Below, in pieces: positions 17,994-27,188 of a DNA stretch of 64,000 nucleotides (position 1 is the first letter of the stretch; each line of letters starts with the position of its first letter). The stretch is from Candidatus Nitrosocosmicus oleophilus (GTDB taxonomy: Archaea; Thermoproteota; Nitrososphaeria; Nitrososphaerales; Nitrososphaeraceae). A program made the position numbers and the translations under genes. The stretch lies in contig NZ_CP012850.1 of assembly GCF_000802205.1 (NCBI RefSeq), positions 2,692,587 through 2,756,586 on the forward strand. Direction: 5' to 3'. Below the pieces are notes generated by a model that saw only the letters and a program-made list of their open reading frames with translations, was not told the DNA's origin and did no database searches.

Positions 17994-18248
17994 CTCTTAA
18001 AAAATAATTAACCATATTTGTCATTCTCCTATGTGTGAAACTTAAATTATTTTTCATATACCACAATTACATCAATTACTTAAGAACTTAACTGTCTATT
18101 CTTATAAGAAATTTGCCTAAATTCAATCAGTAAGAACCGAAACGATATCTAAGGACAAGAAATCTATTTTCAAAAATTCATGATAAAAGAATAGTTGCAA
18201 ACTTGGCTGATGTATCATTAGTAAGTTAGATCGCAATATGAATTTTTA

Positions 18249-18743
18249 CTAGCGAATCTTTTCTTTTCTGAGTACTAAGGAGTTACCACACTTGTTACAA
18301 AAACTTGATTTTAAATCAAAAAAAGTCTTACATATACTGCAATACTTTGTTGTTTTTTTTGCCACAAATTTATTTTTCCCGGGCGTCAAAACGTTTATAG
18401 AAAAATATTTTGCAGCATTGGCCAGAGCATAATCGGACGATAAAATGGGTAAATGGAGCTGTAAGCTAAGTGCAATTACAGAACGATCAGCTTTTGATAA
18501 TTCCATTTGGCCCAAATCTATACATTTTCGTTTGACGATAGAATGCACAATGTTATCGGGTTCATGAATTATTACCTTTCCTGCAGTTATCAATAAATTT
18601 AAGCCATCAATTCGTCTCTTAATGTGATTTATTTCTTCCTGAATAGCAGGTGTTATGTAATAAACATAATCTGAGGTGGTTTGAAATGGTATTCCACTGT
18701 AAAAAATATTGGAATCTGTTACAAATTCTTTTCTAGAATCCAA
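18249..18743 (-). CDS. nob1: rRNA maturation endonuclease Nob1 (PIN domain plus zinc ribbon)
   Basis: 164 residues. The PIN nuclease core is seen as VTDSNIFYSG (Asp10), the acidic IQEEINH (about Glu36), SKADRSVIAL (Asp86) and LSSDYALANAA (Asp104), the four acidic ligands expected for a PIN active site. The C-terminus has a zinc ribbon with Cys135, Cys138, Cys149 and Cys152. This order is the Nob1 architecture, which cleaves pre-16S rRNA at the 3' end in late 30S maturation. Its start overlaps the end of nadK by 11 nt, so the two are co-transcribed. Confidence 0.9.
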   Translation of the reverse strand: MDSRKEFVTDSNIFYSGIPFQTTSDYVYYITPAIQEEINHIKRRIDGLNLLITAGKVIIHEPDNIVHSIVKRKCIDLGQMELSKADRSVIALSLQLHLPILSSDYALANAAKYFSINVLTPGKNKFVAKKTTKYCSICKTFFDLKSSFCNKCGNSLVLRKEKIR

Positions 18744-19533
18744 GTTTGTTCATCTGTCGAGTATCATTCTTATTGAATCTGAGAAAAACTGCATCATACC
18801 GATATTTTGAAATCTTTATATGCTGGTTCTCCGGGATTTCCTTAACAAGCTGTCCATCCATGATTAATTTGAGATCATGATTCGCGCTAATAGTAACTGC
18901 TATCAAAGGTAACACAAAAGAAGGCAGTCTATTAACGGATCCTATTGGAGTAATCAACATACAATCCAAATGTTCTTGAAGTATGGGCCCGCCATTGGAT
19001 AGGGAATGCCCTGTAGATCCAGTAGGAGTTGAAACTATCATTCCATCCATCTTTTGACTGTATCCATCGTCATTGATAGAGAGATAAAACAAAGGTGTTT
19101 TCGTAAGATCAGATCGCATTATGACGTAATCGTTTAAAACAGGAACCGTAGTATCATCACCAATCTGTGCTACTATTCTTATCCTTCTATCGAGAAAATA
19201 ATGGCCATTCAAGAGCGGGTCCACTATCGAATCTACCGAATCTTTTGATACCTCCGATAAAATTCCGCGAGTACCACCTGCGTTTATACAAAGTACTGGT
19301 ATATCCGGAGGTAACGTTCTAAAAGTCTTGATGGTAGTTCCGTCGCCCCCGATAGCTATAGCCAAATCAACATCTATACCCATTTCTGGCCGATGTGAAT
19401 CATAGTCCCTCCTAAAGTCTATGACATTAATCCCTTGCTGAGCCAACTTTTCTCTTAACAAGTAAGAAACTTTTCTAGATTCTTCATTATTTCTTTTGGT
19501 AAAAATGGCAATACATCGGATTCGATTACTCAA
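18733..19533 (-). CDS. nadK: NAD kinase
   Basis: 266 residues. It has the NAD kinase GGDGTTIKTFR motif near residue 78 and the conserved SVNRLPSFVLP-like C-terminal region, with DGMIVSTPTGSTGHSLSNGGP near 163-183 forming the second substrate motif. It phosphorylates NAD to NADP. Upstream gene of a two-gene unit with nob1, sharing an 11-nt overlap. Confidence 0.95.
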   Translation of the reverse strand: MSNRIRCIAIFTKRNNEESRKVSYLLREKLAQQGINVIDFRRDYDSHRPEMGIDVDLAIAIGGDGTTIKTFRTLPPDIPVLCINAGGTRGILSEVSKDSVDSIVDPLLNGHYFLDRRIRIVAQIGDDTTVPVLNDYVIMRSDLTKTPLFYLSINDDGYSQKMDGMIVSTPTGSTGHSLSNGGPILQEHLDCMLITPIGSVNRLPSFVLPLIAVTISANHDLKLIMDGQLVKEIPENQHIKISKYRYDAVFLRFNKNDTRQMNKLGF

Positions 19534-19911
19534 GCAGTTAATGATAAAACACGGTAGTATATTTTTTTACTTATTTTATTTAGAATACCAGAATGGTTAT
19601 TGAATTTTTGACGGAATTTTTAGTTAAATCTAGAACAAAATACTAGAATACTATATCCGAAAGCAAATGCTAAATATGATAGTAAAAAATGAAACTTTCA
19701 AATTGGAAATATATAACTTTGGTCTAAATTAGTTCATATTTTCAGCTTGGTAAAGAGTAATAGAGGTAAGGATAATTAAATTTAAGAGATTGAGCGTCGT
19801 TTACTATTTACAATGTAAGTCAAGCTTGAGTATTTGGCAAAAACTAGCCTTTGGAATACAATAAATTACATTTATATTACAAAAATAAAGCCTTTAGAAA
19901 ATAGAAAAAAA
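19534..19911. other. Gene-free interval with the tRNA-Ile promoter region
   Basis: 378 bp of A/T-rich DNA without a credible gene. An atttatatta-type box near 19869-19880 lies about 35 nt before the tRNA and probably serves it. The region upstream of nadK also falls here. Confidence 0.5.
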
Positions 19912-19985
19912 GGGCCGATAGCTCAGCTTGGTGGAGCGTTCGACTGATAATCGAAAGGCCGAGGGTTCAAATCCCTTTCGGCCCA
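19912..19985 (+). tRNA. tRNA-Ile (GAT), integration target
   Basis: 74-nt cloverleaf. The acceptor GGGCCGA pairs with TCGGCCC and the D arm is GCTC/GAGC. The perfect anticodon stem TTCGA/TCGAA holds the loop CTGATAA, anticodon GAT. The T arm is GAGGG-TTCAAAT-CCCTT and the discriminator A; CCA is not encoded. No intron. Its 3' end is the left attachment site of the integrated element that follows, and the gene is kept intact because the element restores the same 3' sequence. Confidence 0.97.
19969..19985 (+). repeat. attL, 3' end of tRNA-Ile
   Basis: 17 nt AAATCCCTTTCGGCCCA at the end of the tRNA T arm and acceptor stem, repeated exactly at 31089-31105 and for its first 14 nt at 29209-29222. 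The position just before the integrase gene is typical of tRNA-targeting archaeal integrative elements. Confidence 0.88.
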
Positions 19986-20137
19986 TAAGGTATACGGGTT
20001 GAAATACTTCTTTATCAATAGTACACTTTCAAAGGAGTTGATTTAAGGTTCCAATTAAACTAGATACACTATTAGCAAAGGTACAAGATTTATCGATAAT
20101 AGAGAAGACAGATTTAATTAATCAATTCCACAACTTC

Positions 20138-21559
20138 ATGAGGAACAACAATTCCAGTGAAAGGCACATAATTAATAATATTAAAGTCATTTTGAATTTT
20201 GATAATTTCTTTCATCCTCTTAAGATTTTATCAGAAGCAAGTGAGAAAGATATTCACAACTTCTTGGATAGCAAGATAAAACCTGTTGGAATAGATCCAG
20301 AAAAGAAATGGATCACCACATGGAATCACTATCTGAATCATTTGAAGTTCTTCTTTAGGTGGCTGTATAATACAAAAGCAAAAAACGATGAAAATAACAG
20401 GAACTTTCCTGAATGGATAACTCCTGATTTTTTAAGAATAAAAATGAAAAGAACCAATAGACTTAGTCCTTATTCTCAGAATGATATATGGGATAGGGAA
20501 GAACTATTGACGATTATAAACTACGAGCCCTCAAAACGGAATAAAGCCGCTTTAGCGTTATTCTGGGACTTGGATGCAAGAAATCATGAAGTAACATTGT
20601 TAAAAATTAAAAATATTCGACTTAGAGAAAAATATGGAGAAGGCGAAGTTCCTCATGAGGCTAAGACAGGGACAGGTCCTATACTATTGACGCTTTCATT
20701 CCCTTATGTCAGAGACTGGCTCAATGAACACCCCTTTAAGAACGAATTAGATGCACGATTAATATGTAACCGAGTAACGGGAGCACCTATAAAATCAGAT
20801 GCGATGTGGACGATGATGAAACAACTTCAATCAAGAATTAGCAGAATAGTAAAATCAAATGAGATAAGAAATGTAGAAGAAAGGGAAAAACTAGAGTATC
20901 TTCTAAGAACCAAGAAATGGAATCCTTATTGTATCAGACATTCAGCAATAACAGCGGACAGCGATTACTTACCAGAGTATGCTTTAAAGAAAAAAGTAAG
21001 ATGGTCCATGAATTCAAAGCAAGGATCTAGATATATAAAAACAAGGATGGGTAACGAATTGAAGATTAAAATTTTAGAACATAATGGTATCATTTATGAT
21101 GATATGCAAAAGCAGAAATCATGTATAATAAATTGCCCTTGGAAAGAGCGCAATAGAACAAAAAGTCTAATCGGAGCAACAACAATGTATATTACTATAT
21201 GTTCCAATATTGAGAAAACAAAAGAGACATTATATAAGCATTCAAATCGATGCTATGTTTATTTCATCTCAACTAAAAATCCTAAGAATTGGATTGTTTT
21301 ATCTCAAAAAGGTAACTCCAACTATTTAAGCTACAGTATATCCGAAGAAAAGATAAAGAACTTAAGCAAACTACAGGTAACATCCAAATACCTCTGCCTT
21401 AAAGTCGTCCCGTCACTCAAGATATACGCACCACATTACATGTATTCCCTACTTTTTACATCTACTTCAAGCAAAATGGTTACCAATTTCACAAAAGCCG
21501 TTGATTGCTTTTCCGATTACAAGCATTATGAATTAAAAAGGTATCTTCTATGGTCATAG
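20138..21559 (+). CDS. Tyrosine recombinase (integrase), abnormal at both ends
   Basis: 473 residues from the ATG at 20138. The catalytic tyrosine-recombinase residues are present: Arg in LDARNHEV near residue 147, the R-H-S box in YCIRHSAIT near 267, a Trp in KVRWSM replacing the second His position, and Tyr in SRYIKT near 302. Two oddities. Upstream, 32 in-frame sense codons (20042-20137) read like more N-terminal protein but contain no ATG, GTG or TTG. After about residue 335 the usual C-terminal Cys-pair tail is replaced by an unrelated basic, aromatic segment of some 125 residues with its own internal Met. The protein probably catalyses integration at tRNA-Ile if still active. Its end overlaps the next gene by 10 nt. 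Confidence 0.82.
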   Translation: MRNNNSSERHIINNIKVILNFDNFFHPLKILSEASEKDIHNFLDSKIKPVGIDPEKKWITTWNHYLNHLKFFFRWLYNTKAKNDENNRNFPEWITPDFLRIKMKRTNRLSPYSQNDIWDREELLTIINYEPSKRNKAALALFWDLDARNHEVTLLKIKNIRLREKYGEGEVPHEAKTGTGPILLTLSFPYVRDWLNEHPFKNELDARLICNRVTGAPIKSDAMWTMMKQLQSRISRIVKSNEIRNVEEREKLEYLLRTKKWNPYCIRHSAITADSDYLPEYALKKKVRWSMNSKQGSRYIKTRMGNELKIKILEHNGIIYDDMQKQKSCIINCPWKERNRTKSLIGATTMYITICSNIEKTKETLYKHSNRCYVYFISTKNPKNWIVLSQKGNSNYLSYSISEEKIKNLSKLQVTSKYLCLKVVPSLKIYAPHYMYSLLFTSTSSKMVTNFTKAVDCFSDYKHYELKRYLLWS

Positions 21560-22713
21560 AGGATACCAATAAAGAATCTCTCATTAATAGTAAATCAAAG
21601 GACGAACTTTCCTATGCTAATTCGTCGTCATCCTCCTATCCATCCAGCCCCGCGTCCTATTCGGACGCGGCGGATAGTGCCATCAACCATTGGGAATCAA
21701 TCACCAAGATCAAACTTTCAAAGGGGCTCAAAAGAATAGCCAGGCTTGCATATAACATACATTTCAAAGAAAATAGAGGTCTTATCAGGCAGGACATTAT
21801 AGACCTAAAATATACATACACATACGCAAAGAAAATTTTGTATGAATGCCAAAGTAAAAAGCTTTTGATTCCCTTAAATGGATACAAAAAGGGAAGGTTC
21901 AATGAATACTTTTTGTCTACTATAATAGAAAGGTTCCTGGAGAAACAATCGGAGTCAAAAGGCAATGGTCAGATCGTAGATTCCAAGAATCCACCACTTT
22001 CAGTCATCCAGATATTGATTAATGAGATTACAGGAAGGAAGCCCCAGTTTCACAAATTTTTTATACACATTAAGATGTATGATCCTCTAACAGCAACAGT
22101 TGAACAAGTCGAAGACATTAAACAAATCTATTTGTCACTTACCAAGACTAAAGAATGGATTATAAAAAGCTCAAAGAATAAAGCCAAGGTAAAACAGTTT
22201 AGACTGGAACATAAGAGAAGTTGCACAGTCAAAGTTTATCCTAACGGAAAAGTAATAGTCGCAGTCGAATGTTCATACAGACAATTCAACTTATATGATA
22301 CTGGTGGTTGCCAGGAATTTTTTGAAACAGTGGGAAAGATTTCCTACATTCTAAGCCAGGAGTTTTATGGATCCTCTGTGGTGCCGCCGACAGGTGAATG
22401 GCTTCTAAAGCAATATGACCGAGATGTCACCCTCATCACATCGGAGTTGGAGAAAAAATATCCTCACATTTCACATTGGTATAGCAAGGAAGGTATCAAG
22501 ATAAGGGCTTTGGGTCGAGTGTTTCAGATCTACGGTAAGATTATGCCTATATGTGGAAGGTGTTTGCGAATAGAGGAGGATGTAAGTACCAAAGAAGACG
22601 TACCACTAGAAAAGGGCATAAAGGAAGCGATTGAAAGGCCTTTTGAAATAGCAAGTGCATTTGAGTTACTTCGTAGAGATAAAGATGATTCCGAAGGCAA
22701 AACTACCAAATAG
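21550..22713 (+). CDS. Integrase-coupled protein of unknown function, 387 aa
   Basis: ATG start inside the last codons of the integrase, implying one transcript and coupled translation. The N-terminus is Ser-rich and disordered (residues 1-45). Residues about 50-120 look like a winged helix (IARLAYNIHF, RQDIIDLKYTYTYAKKILYECQSKKLLIPL). A central mixed domain (about 150-290) holds VKVYPNGKVIVAVECSYRQF and EWLLKQYDRD. The C-terminus has a CGRC pair. No known catalytic motif. Its fixed place behind an integrase suggests a role in element replication, excision or regulation, which is inference. A GC-rich hairpin lies within its early codons and another 45 nt after its stop. Confidence 0.7.
   Translation: MVIEDTNKESLINSKSKDELSYANSSSSSYPSSPASYSDAADSAINHWESITKIKLSKGLKRIARLAYNIHFKENRGLIRQDIIDLKYTYTYAKKILYECQSKKLLIPLNGYKKGRFNEYFLSTIIERFLEKQSESKGNGQIVDSKNPPLSVIQILINEITGRKPQFHKFFIHIKMYDPLTATVEQVEDIKQIYLSLTKTKEWIIKSSKNKAKVKQFRLEHKRSCTVKVYPNGKVIVAVECSYRQFNLYDTGGCQEFFETVGKISYILSQEFYGSSVVPPTGEWLLKQYDRDVTLITSELEKKYPHISHWYSKEGIKIRALGRVFQIYGKIMPICGRCLRIEEDVSTKEDVPLEKGIKEAIERPFEIASAFELLRRDKDDSEGKTTK
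21650..21670. repeat. GC-rich hairpin 1 (8-bp stem, loop TATTC), inside a gene
   Basis: CCGCGTCC-TATTC-GGACGCGG, a perfect 8-bp inverted repeat with a 5-nt loop. It lies in the Ser-rich N-terminal coding part of the integrase-coupled gene. It resembles three other hairpins in this element in GC content, stem length and loop size. Confidence 0.85.
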
Positions 22714-22757
22714 TCTCAATATTTTACAGATTTCGGGTTTCTGATTTATTAGATTTC

Positions 22758-22778
22758 GCGCCGCCTACGCGGCGGCGC
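22758..22778. repeat. GC-rich hairpin 2 (8-bp stem, loop TACGC)
   Basis: GCGCCGCC-TACGC-GGCGGCGC, perfect 8-bp stem, 45 nt after the stop of the integrase-coupled gene. It could act as a transcript terminator or RNA-stability element, though it lacks a following T-run. Near-identical to hairpin 3 at 23331. Confidence 0.9.
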
Positions 22779-23093
22779 AATAACTATTGACCACATGCTA
22801 AAAGTATTTGTTATAAGTTGAATTCAGGTTAAACTTATTACTTGTTTATATGATAAGACTAGCAACCTGATACGACAATACCTGGAATCATAATCATGCT
22901 TTTGCTTCTCCTATCTCTTTTTCTTCAAAAACTGACTTGTTAGATTCTTGTGGAGACTGTGAATGAATGTTGTTCTAACTCTAATGCTATTTGTTTATAC
23001 TAATTGTGGAGTATGAGCAAGATGTTGCCAGGGTGAAGATGGAGTAATAATATGCTGTTGCCCAGGTAACCCTACCTGACTTTCAGATTCCCT

Positions 23094-23258
23094 TTGTTGA
23101 GAGCCTTTCGGGCCTATGTCAAGCCCATTGGGGAGAAGGTCTTTTATCGTGTCGAGTGGTCACTTGAGCCAAATAAGCCCATCAAAGAAGCCTTGGAGAC
23201 GATTAGGAAAGAAGTTAGGTTAAATAGAGAATATTTGATGGAATTTTTATTGACTTAA
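23094..23258 (+). pseudogene. Protein remnant, about 54 codons
   Basis: Open frame from TTG 23094 to TAA 23256-23258, with codon use richer in G/C than its surroundings and protein-like content (AFRAYVKPIGEKVFYRVEW, then EALETIRKEVRLNREYLMEF). It has no recognisable promoter or better start and sits between two GC-rich hairpins. It looks like the C-terminal piece of a larger gene brought in from elsewhere. Family not recognised; a short real gene is the alternative. Confidence 0.4.
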
Positions 23259-23330
23259 TGTTTTGTTACTTTTTTCGTAATTAGATTTTATTGAAGTTGC
23301 CCTGTATGATTCTTTCTTCGCTAGTGTTAT

Positions 23331-23351
23331 GCACCGCCTACTCGGCGGCGC
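23331..23351. repeat. GC-rich hairpin 3 (8-bp stem, one mismatch, loop TACTC)
   Basis: GCACCGCC-TACTC-GGCGGCGC, same as hairpin 2 except for one A/C mismatch in the stem and one loop base. It lies between the gene remnant and the convergent histidine kinase, 93 nt past the kinase stop. Confidence 0.88.
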
Positions 23352-23443
23352 TACACTCTTTCATAGTTTGTACAAGATGAAAACAATCGAGATATTTTAT
23401 AATTCTAGTTTAGTATCATATGAGAGTATGATGTCGACTTTAT

Positions 23444-24481
23444 TCAGTTGGTATCTGTATAACTTGATCGCTCATTTAATGGCAAACTAAACGAGAAGGT
23501 TGCTCCTTTTTCATTCTTGTTGTTTTGAGCAGAGATTCGACCCCCATGTGCTTCAATAATGGCTTTGCAGATATAAAGACCAAGCCCTATTCCACCAGTT
23601 TCAGTTCCAGTAAAGAATTTTTCGAAGATTCTAGAAATAAATTCAGGGTTTAAACCCTTGCCAGAATCTTTTACCTTGATAATTATTTCTTTAGTATGGT
23701 TAAAATTGTCCGTATCTGTATTAGTTACGTTTGTACTAATAGTAATAACTATCTTACCACTGTCGGTAAATTTAATTGCATTATCCACAAGGTTGATGAG
23801 TACTTGAGCAATTCTATCCTTGTCAGCTTCTACAATTACATCTTTGCTTACTTCCTTAGGGTTAGATCTAGTATCATCATACAGTAAATCCACATTTCCT
23901 TTACTGGCTCGAGTCCGATTTCTGAAATCTTGAACAACTGTCGATATCAGGGTGGGTAAACTGAATTGCTCTTTGTACAATTGAATAGTAAGATTATCTA
24001 TTGTTGCCATGTCTAATATGTTGGAAATAAGCTTTTGAATTCGAGTTGCGTTTCTGACTATGATTTTAATATATTCGATATTAGTGTTTGGTTCAGATAT
24101 TATCATCTCACTGTACCCTAATATTGATTGAGTGGGGGTTCTTAATTCATGAGCTGTGATATCTATAAACTCTTTTTGCTTCAATGCTAACTGCTTTATC
24201 TGTTCGTTAGCCATAGCAAGATCTTTAGTTACCTCTATCATTTCGTTATTCATATTTATGAGGTTCTGGTTTGTTTCAATCAGTTTATTATTGGCTCTAA
24301 TAAGACTCTGCTCCGTTTCTGTTAGATCTTTTTTATATCTTTTTATATCTTTTACCTTTTGGTCGATATCGACATTTGCAAGACGAAGAGACTCGTTTGC
24401 TTCTCTGAGGTCTTCGGTCTTTGCTATTAATTCTCCCGTTTTTATTTCAAGAAGTTCTTTTAAGGATAATCTTTTACTCAA
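23444..24481 (-). CDS. Soluble histidine kinase
   Basis: 345 residues, TTG start. Residues about 10-105 form a long coiled coil rich in Leu, Asn and Lys with heptad-like repeats and no membrane segment. The HisKA box KEFIDITAHELRTP has the phospho-accepting His111. The ATPase part has an N box (LINLVDNAIKFT), the G1 box DSGKGL, the F box FEKFF and the G2 box GGIGLGLYI. It looks catalytically complete. Without an input domain, the coiled coil may receive a signal from a partner. No response regulator is adjacent; the nearest is at 30622. Genes of this type are numerous in soil Nitrososphaerota. Confidence 0.9.
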   Translation of the reverse strand: MSKRLSLKELLEIKTGELIAKTEDLREANESLRLANVDIDQKVKDIKRYKKDLTETEQSLIRANNKLIETNQNLINMNNEMIEVTKDLAMANEQIKQLALKQKEFIDITAHELRTPTQSILGYSEMIISEPNTNIEYIKIIVRNATRIQKLISNILDMATIDNLTIQLYKEQFSLPTLISTVVQDFRNRTRASKGNVDLLYDDTRSNPKEVSKDVIVEADKDRIAQVLINLVDNAIKFTDSGKIVITISTNVTNTDTDNFNHTKEIIIKVKDSGKGLNPEFISRIFEKFFTGTETGGIGLGLYICKAIIEAHGGRISAQNNKNEKGATFSFSLPLNERSSYTDTN

Positions 24482-24949
24482 TTTTTGCTCCCTTTCCTCT
24501 ATAGATATGGCTAATCGGTAGATATTATGAAAACAACTTTATATAATTAATAAATCATAAAAACAGGCAGGTTGTAATTGTAACCCATGCTTATACTAGA
24601 ATGAAGTCATACAATAAACCTCTATATCACTAGGGGTTTGCCCTCTAATTATGTGGTTTTTATCAAATATTCATATGGAAAAAAACATCGCGATAATTTA
24701 TTATTTATTTCAGTTTAGCATCTAATGTCGTCTTCGATATAAGGTATATTATACTTGTATGATATGGACTCTATTTCTAAAAATATTACTCCGTTGGCTA
24801 ACAAAATTGTCACCATTATAAGGACTTTTTTTAATGTCAAATTTGTTTCACAAACCTATTGTTAGTGAACCTACTGTTAGCATGAATGGGATAAATACTA
24901 AAAATATGGAAGATGAATTCTTAAAATGACGACCTAAGCAACGAATTCA
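24482..24949. other. Gene-free interval
   Basis: 468 bp of A/T-rich DNA between the histidine kinase start and the end of the ferritin-like gene. I see no coding frame, hairpin or repeat. It should hold the kinase promoter. Confidence 0.45.
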
Positions 24950-25447
24950 TTATGAAACTGCCGCTTTTGCCATATCGATACATTGAGTAAGATGTCTTTG
25001 TTCTTCTTTTAGGATAGATTTTACTGTTGATAACGCCTTTTTATTATCAAAGTTTCCACAAATAGCCTGCAGCACTTCATAATGAGTCACCTCTCCACCT
25101 TCAGCTAAACACAAGAATTCTAATGCTTCTGGTGTATCAGGCTCTTCACCAAGATAGGTTTTCATAATTTTAGTTGCTTTCTCTTCTGTTTCTTTAGCAC
25201 TTTCCTCTACTTTTCCAATATCCAATCGGACATCTTTATCATCAGAAAAAATACTTACCACTTCTTGAATTTTTTCCTCATGTGTACTTGCCTCTTCTTG
25301 GATTTCTTCTGCTTCAGTTTTGGAATTAGATTTTAGTAATTTCATCGATACTAGTTCAGTAACTGCTTTTTGAGCTGCTCGTTCCAATCCTAGAACTTCA
25401 CCCAATTTCTTTTGAAGATTTTCTATGTTTTCTTTTTTGTTTGGCAC
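24950..25447 (-). CDS. Ferritin-like helical protein (DUF892/YciE-like)
   Basis: 165 residues, all-alpha. The sequence begins with an amphipathic helix (NIENLQKKLGEVLGLERAAQKAVTEL) and has regularly placed Glu and His residues, including STHEEKIQEV, EGGEVTHYEVLQAICG and KEEQRHLTQCIDMA. Paired Glu/His positions on four helices are what a di-iron ferritin-like fold such as DUF892 would show. Relatives are stress-associated. Metal binding is inferred from the pattern and not certain. Single gene in the element, probably cargo. Confidence 0.6.
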   Translation of the reverse strand: MPNKKENIENLQKKLGEVLGLERAAQKAVTELVSMKLLKSNSKTEAEEIQEEASTHEEKIQEVVSIFSDDKDVRLDIGKVEESAKETEEKATKIMKTYLGEEPDTPEALEFLCLAEGGEVTHYEVLQAICGNFDNKKALSTVKSILKEEQRHLTQCIDMAKAAVS

Positions 25448-25522
25448 TGGACTCTCATATGTATAAAAATTTAAATAACTCCACTGTGAATTTATTTTTT
25501 GTCCAAGTATAATGCTATCAGT

Positions 25523-25764
25523 CTAATATCTTGAGTTTTCTGAGATGGCTCCAGTAACTATGTGCATTCCAATGCCTAGAATCAAATTGAGATAATAATT
25601 ATCATTGATCTTACTTATTGCCATTCCTCTCGCTATGGATAAGTCATCTAAAGGAATTCCCACCACACATGTTGTAAGAAAAGGAAAGGATACATGAGGA
25701 TGCTTGCAATGACTCCTCCTGACGCTCCAAGCAATATGGTTCTGACTATTCTTTGATGTATCAT
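25523..25764 (-). pseudogene. Frameshifted small membrane protein gene
   Basis: Reading from ATG 25764 gives 38 hydrophobic codons (TILLGASGGVIASILMYPFLFL) and then a stop. Shifting frame near 25655 continues with VVGIPLDDLSIARGMAI and NLILGIGMHIVTGAIS to a stop at 25523. The 242-nt span is not a multiple of three, so one indel explains it. The two pieces together resemble a small polytopic membrane protein. Inactive unless the indel is an assembly error. Confidence 0.6.
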
Positions 25765-26305
25765 AGAAATACCACTTTCATTTTTAAATGTCCTTTCCGC
25801 AGATTTGCCTTATAGTTAATCTAAAATTCTTTCTATTTTATCTTCAATACTTTCAATCAGTTAATTATGCAATGTTTCATATTTTGCCATTTCAAAATTG
25901 GTACTAAATTGGTTAGCTTATTGGAATCCTGCCACCACTATGAACTTAATCCTTCCGGATAAGAAACGTTACTGATAAACTTTACTTAGGTAATTAGATA
26001 ATCTTGCTTTTAAAAAAAAATATTTCATTATTCTTCTCTTGACTAGTAGTGTATTTAAAATCAAAGATGTAAAATTGTTTATATGATTTGAACTTTATTA
26101 TAAATATTACAATAAATAAATTCTACCTTCTAAAAGTATTAATAAATTTTATACCAACGTATATAAAATGATTATCTGGATTGTATAGCGTTGGCAAGGA
26201 AAATAAAACTCGAAGTCATCATTCCAATAAACAAAAAGAACAAAAGCAATACACAGTCATTGTTAAGATAATAATCGGGATAACAGTGGGACGTGCTAAT
26301 TATTA
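25765..26305. other. Gene-free, decayed interval
   Basis: About 540 bp between two pseudogenes, extremely A/T-rich (near 26010-26160 almost only A and T). No intact frame is supported. It may contain the worn-down 5' part of the zinc-finger pseudogene that follows. Confidence 0.4.
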
Positions 26306-26467
26306 GACCCCGTTTTTGCTTTTGGATATGGCAGTAAACTCCGATCCAATACTAAGAATAAACATGGTACAAAGCATTTTAAGAGCACCTCACATCCAGT
26401 TATAAAATCGTATGAACCCGGTGAATCTTGGAAATGGTGTTATGTGGATGAGTTATTTATAGAGTAG
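26306..26467 (+). pseudogene. 3' remnant of a UBP-type zinc-finger protein gene
   Basis: Forward frame without a start codon, ending at TAG 26465-26467. The last 38 residues follow the C-terminal half of UBP-type zinc-finger proteins: NKHGTKHF, SHPVIKSYEPGESWKWCYVDEL. The N-terminal half with the first Cys pairs is missing upstream, and the GHVGCCD-like part is eroded to GYGSKLRS. A truncated, non-functional copy is the simplest reading. Confidence 0.6.
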
Positions 26468-26568
26468 AAGTTATAGTATATATGATTAACGAAGTTGATA
26501 TTGAAGCAATAGAATGGTAACAAATATTGAATCCTGCCCGATTAGGCTGTTTTTACTTCTGGTATCAA

Positions 26569-26847
26569 TTATTCAAAATCAAACATATCATCAAGTCTTT
26601 CATTTTCCTTAAATGGCTTTTTATAATAATAATAATCATTTTCAAGTTTATTGTCCTGATTTTCGTCAACTGTATCTTGAAAATCCTTGACCTCTTGTAT
26701 TTTTATGTCTCCACGATCAGTAAAGTCAAATATAGTATCTGAATTATCTTTACCTAACCAAATGCCTTCACATTTTGGACATTGATCTATTTCTTTGTCA
26801 TACTGTGATGTCATTCTCAATTCCAAAAAACAGTGGGGACATTTCAT
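26569..26847 (-). CDS. zf-TFIIB-type zinc-ribbon protein, 92 aa
   Basis: The N-terminal MKCPHCFLEL and IDQCPKCEGIWLGKDNSD form the zf-TFIIB zinc ribbon found in many small archaeal and bacterial proteins. The remaining 50 residues are acidic and low complexity with a YYYYKK run, probably disordered. ATG start at 26847. Function unknown; likely nucleic-acid or protein binding. Stand-alone in the element. Confidence 0.78.
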   Translation of the reverse strand: MKCPHCFLELRMTSQYDKEIDQCPKCEGIWLGKDNSDTIFDFTDRGDIKIQEVKDFQDTVDENQDNKLENDYYYYKKPFKENERLDDMFDFE

Positions 26848-27188
26848 AGGGGAACTAATTAATATTTAGTTCATTCTTTATTACACTTTCTAATAGTCAA
26901 TAGCAATAAACAAGACGATCTAAATCTTTTATATTTCTTGATAATTCTTGGAGTTATTTACCAAATTAACTAGAAAATTACACTAAAGTAAATAGATTAA
27001 TCGTTCGATCTTCTTCAGTTAGAGATTTTGATTTGTAAAAAGATTGGCTAACTTTTTAGAACAGGTTTTGGATTTGTTATTCCTCTATACACACAATGTG
27101 TCTCTGCACTAGCACTTTTGGCGACAATACTATAGTGATAGTAAGAATGGTATCAAGTAGTTAGATAGCCTCCCCACCTGACTTGTAT
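26848..27188. other. Gene-free interval
   Basis: 341 bp, A/T-rich, with no supported frame. It contains the upstream region of the zinc-ribbon gene and the 3' end of the next operon. Confidence 0.4.
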
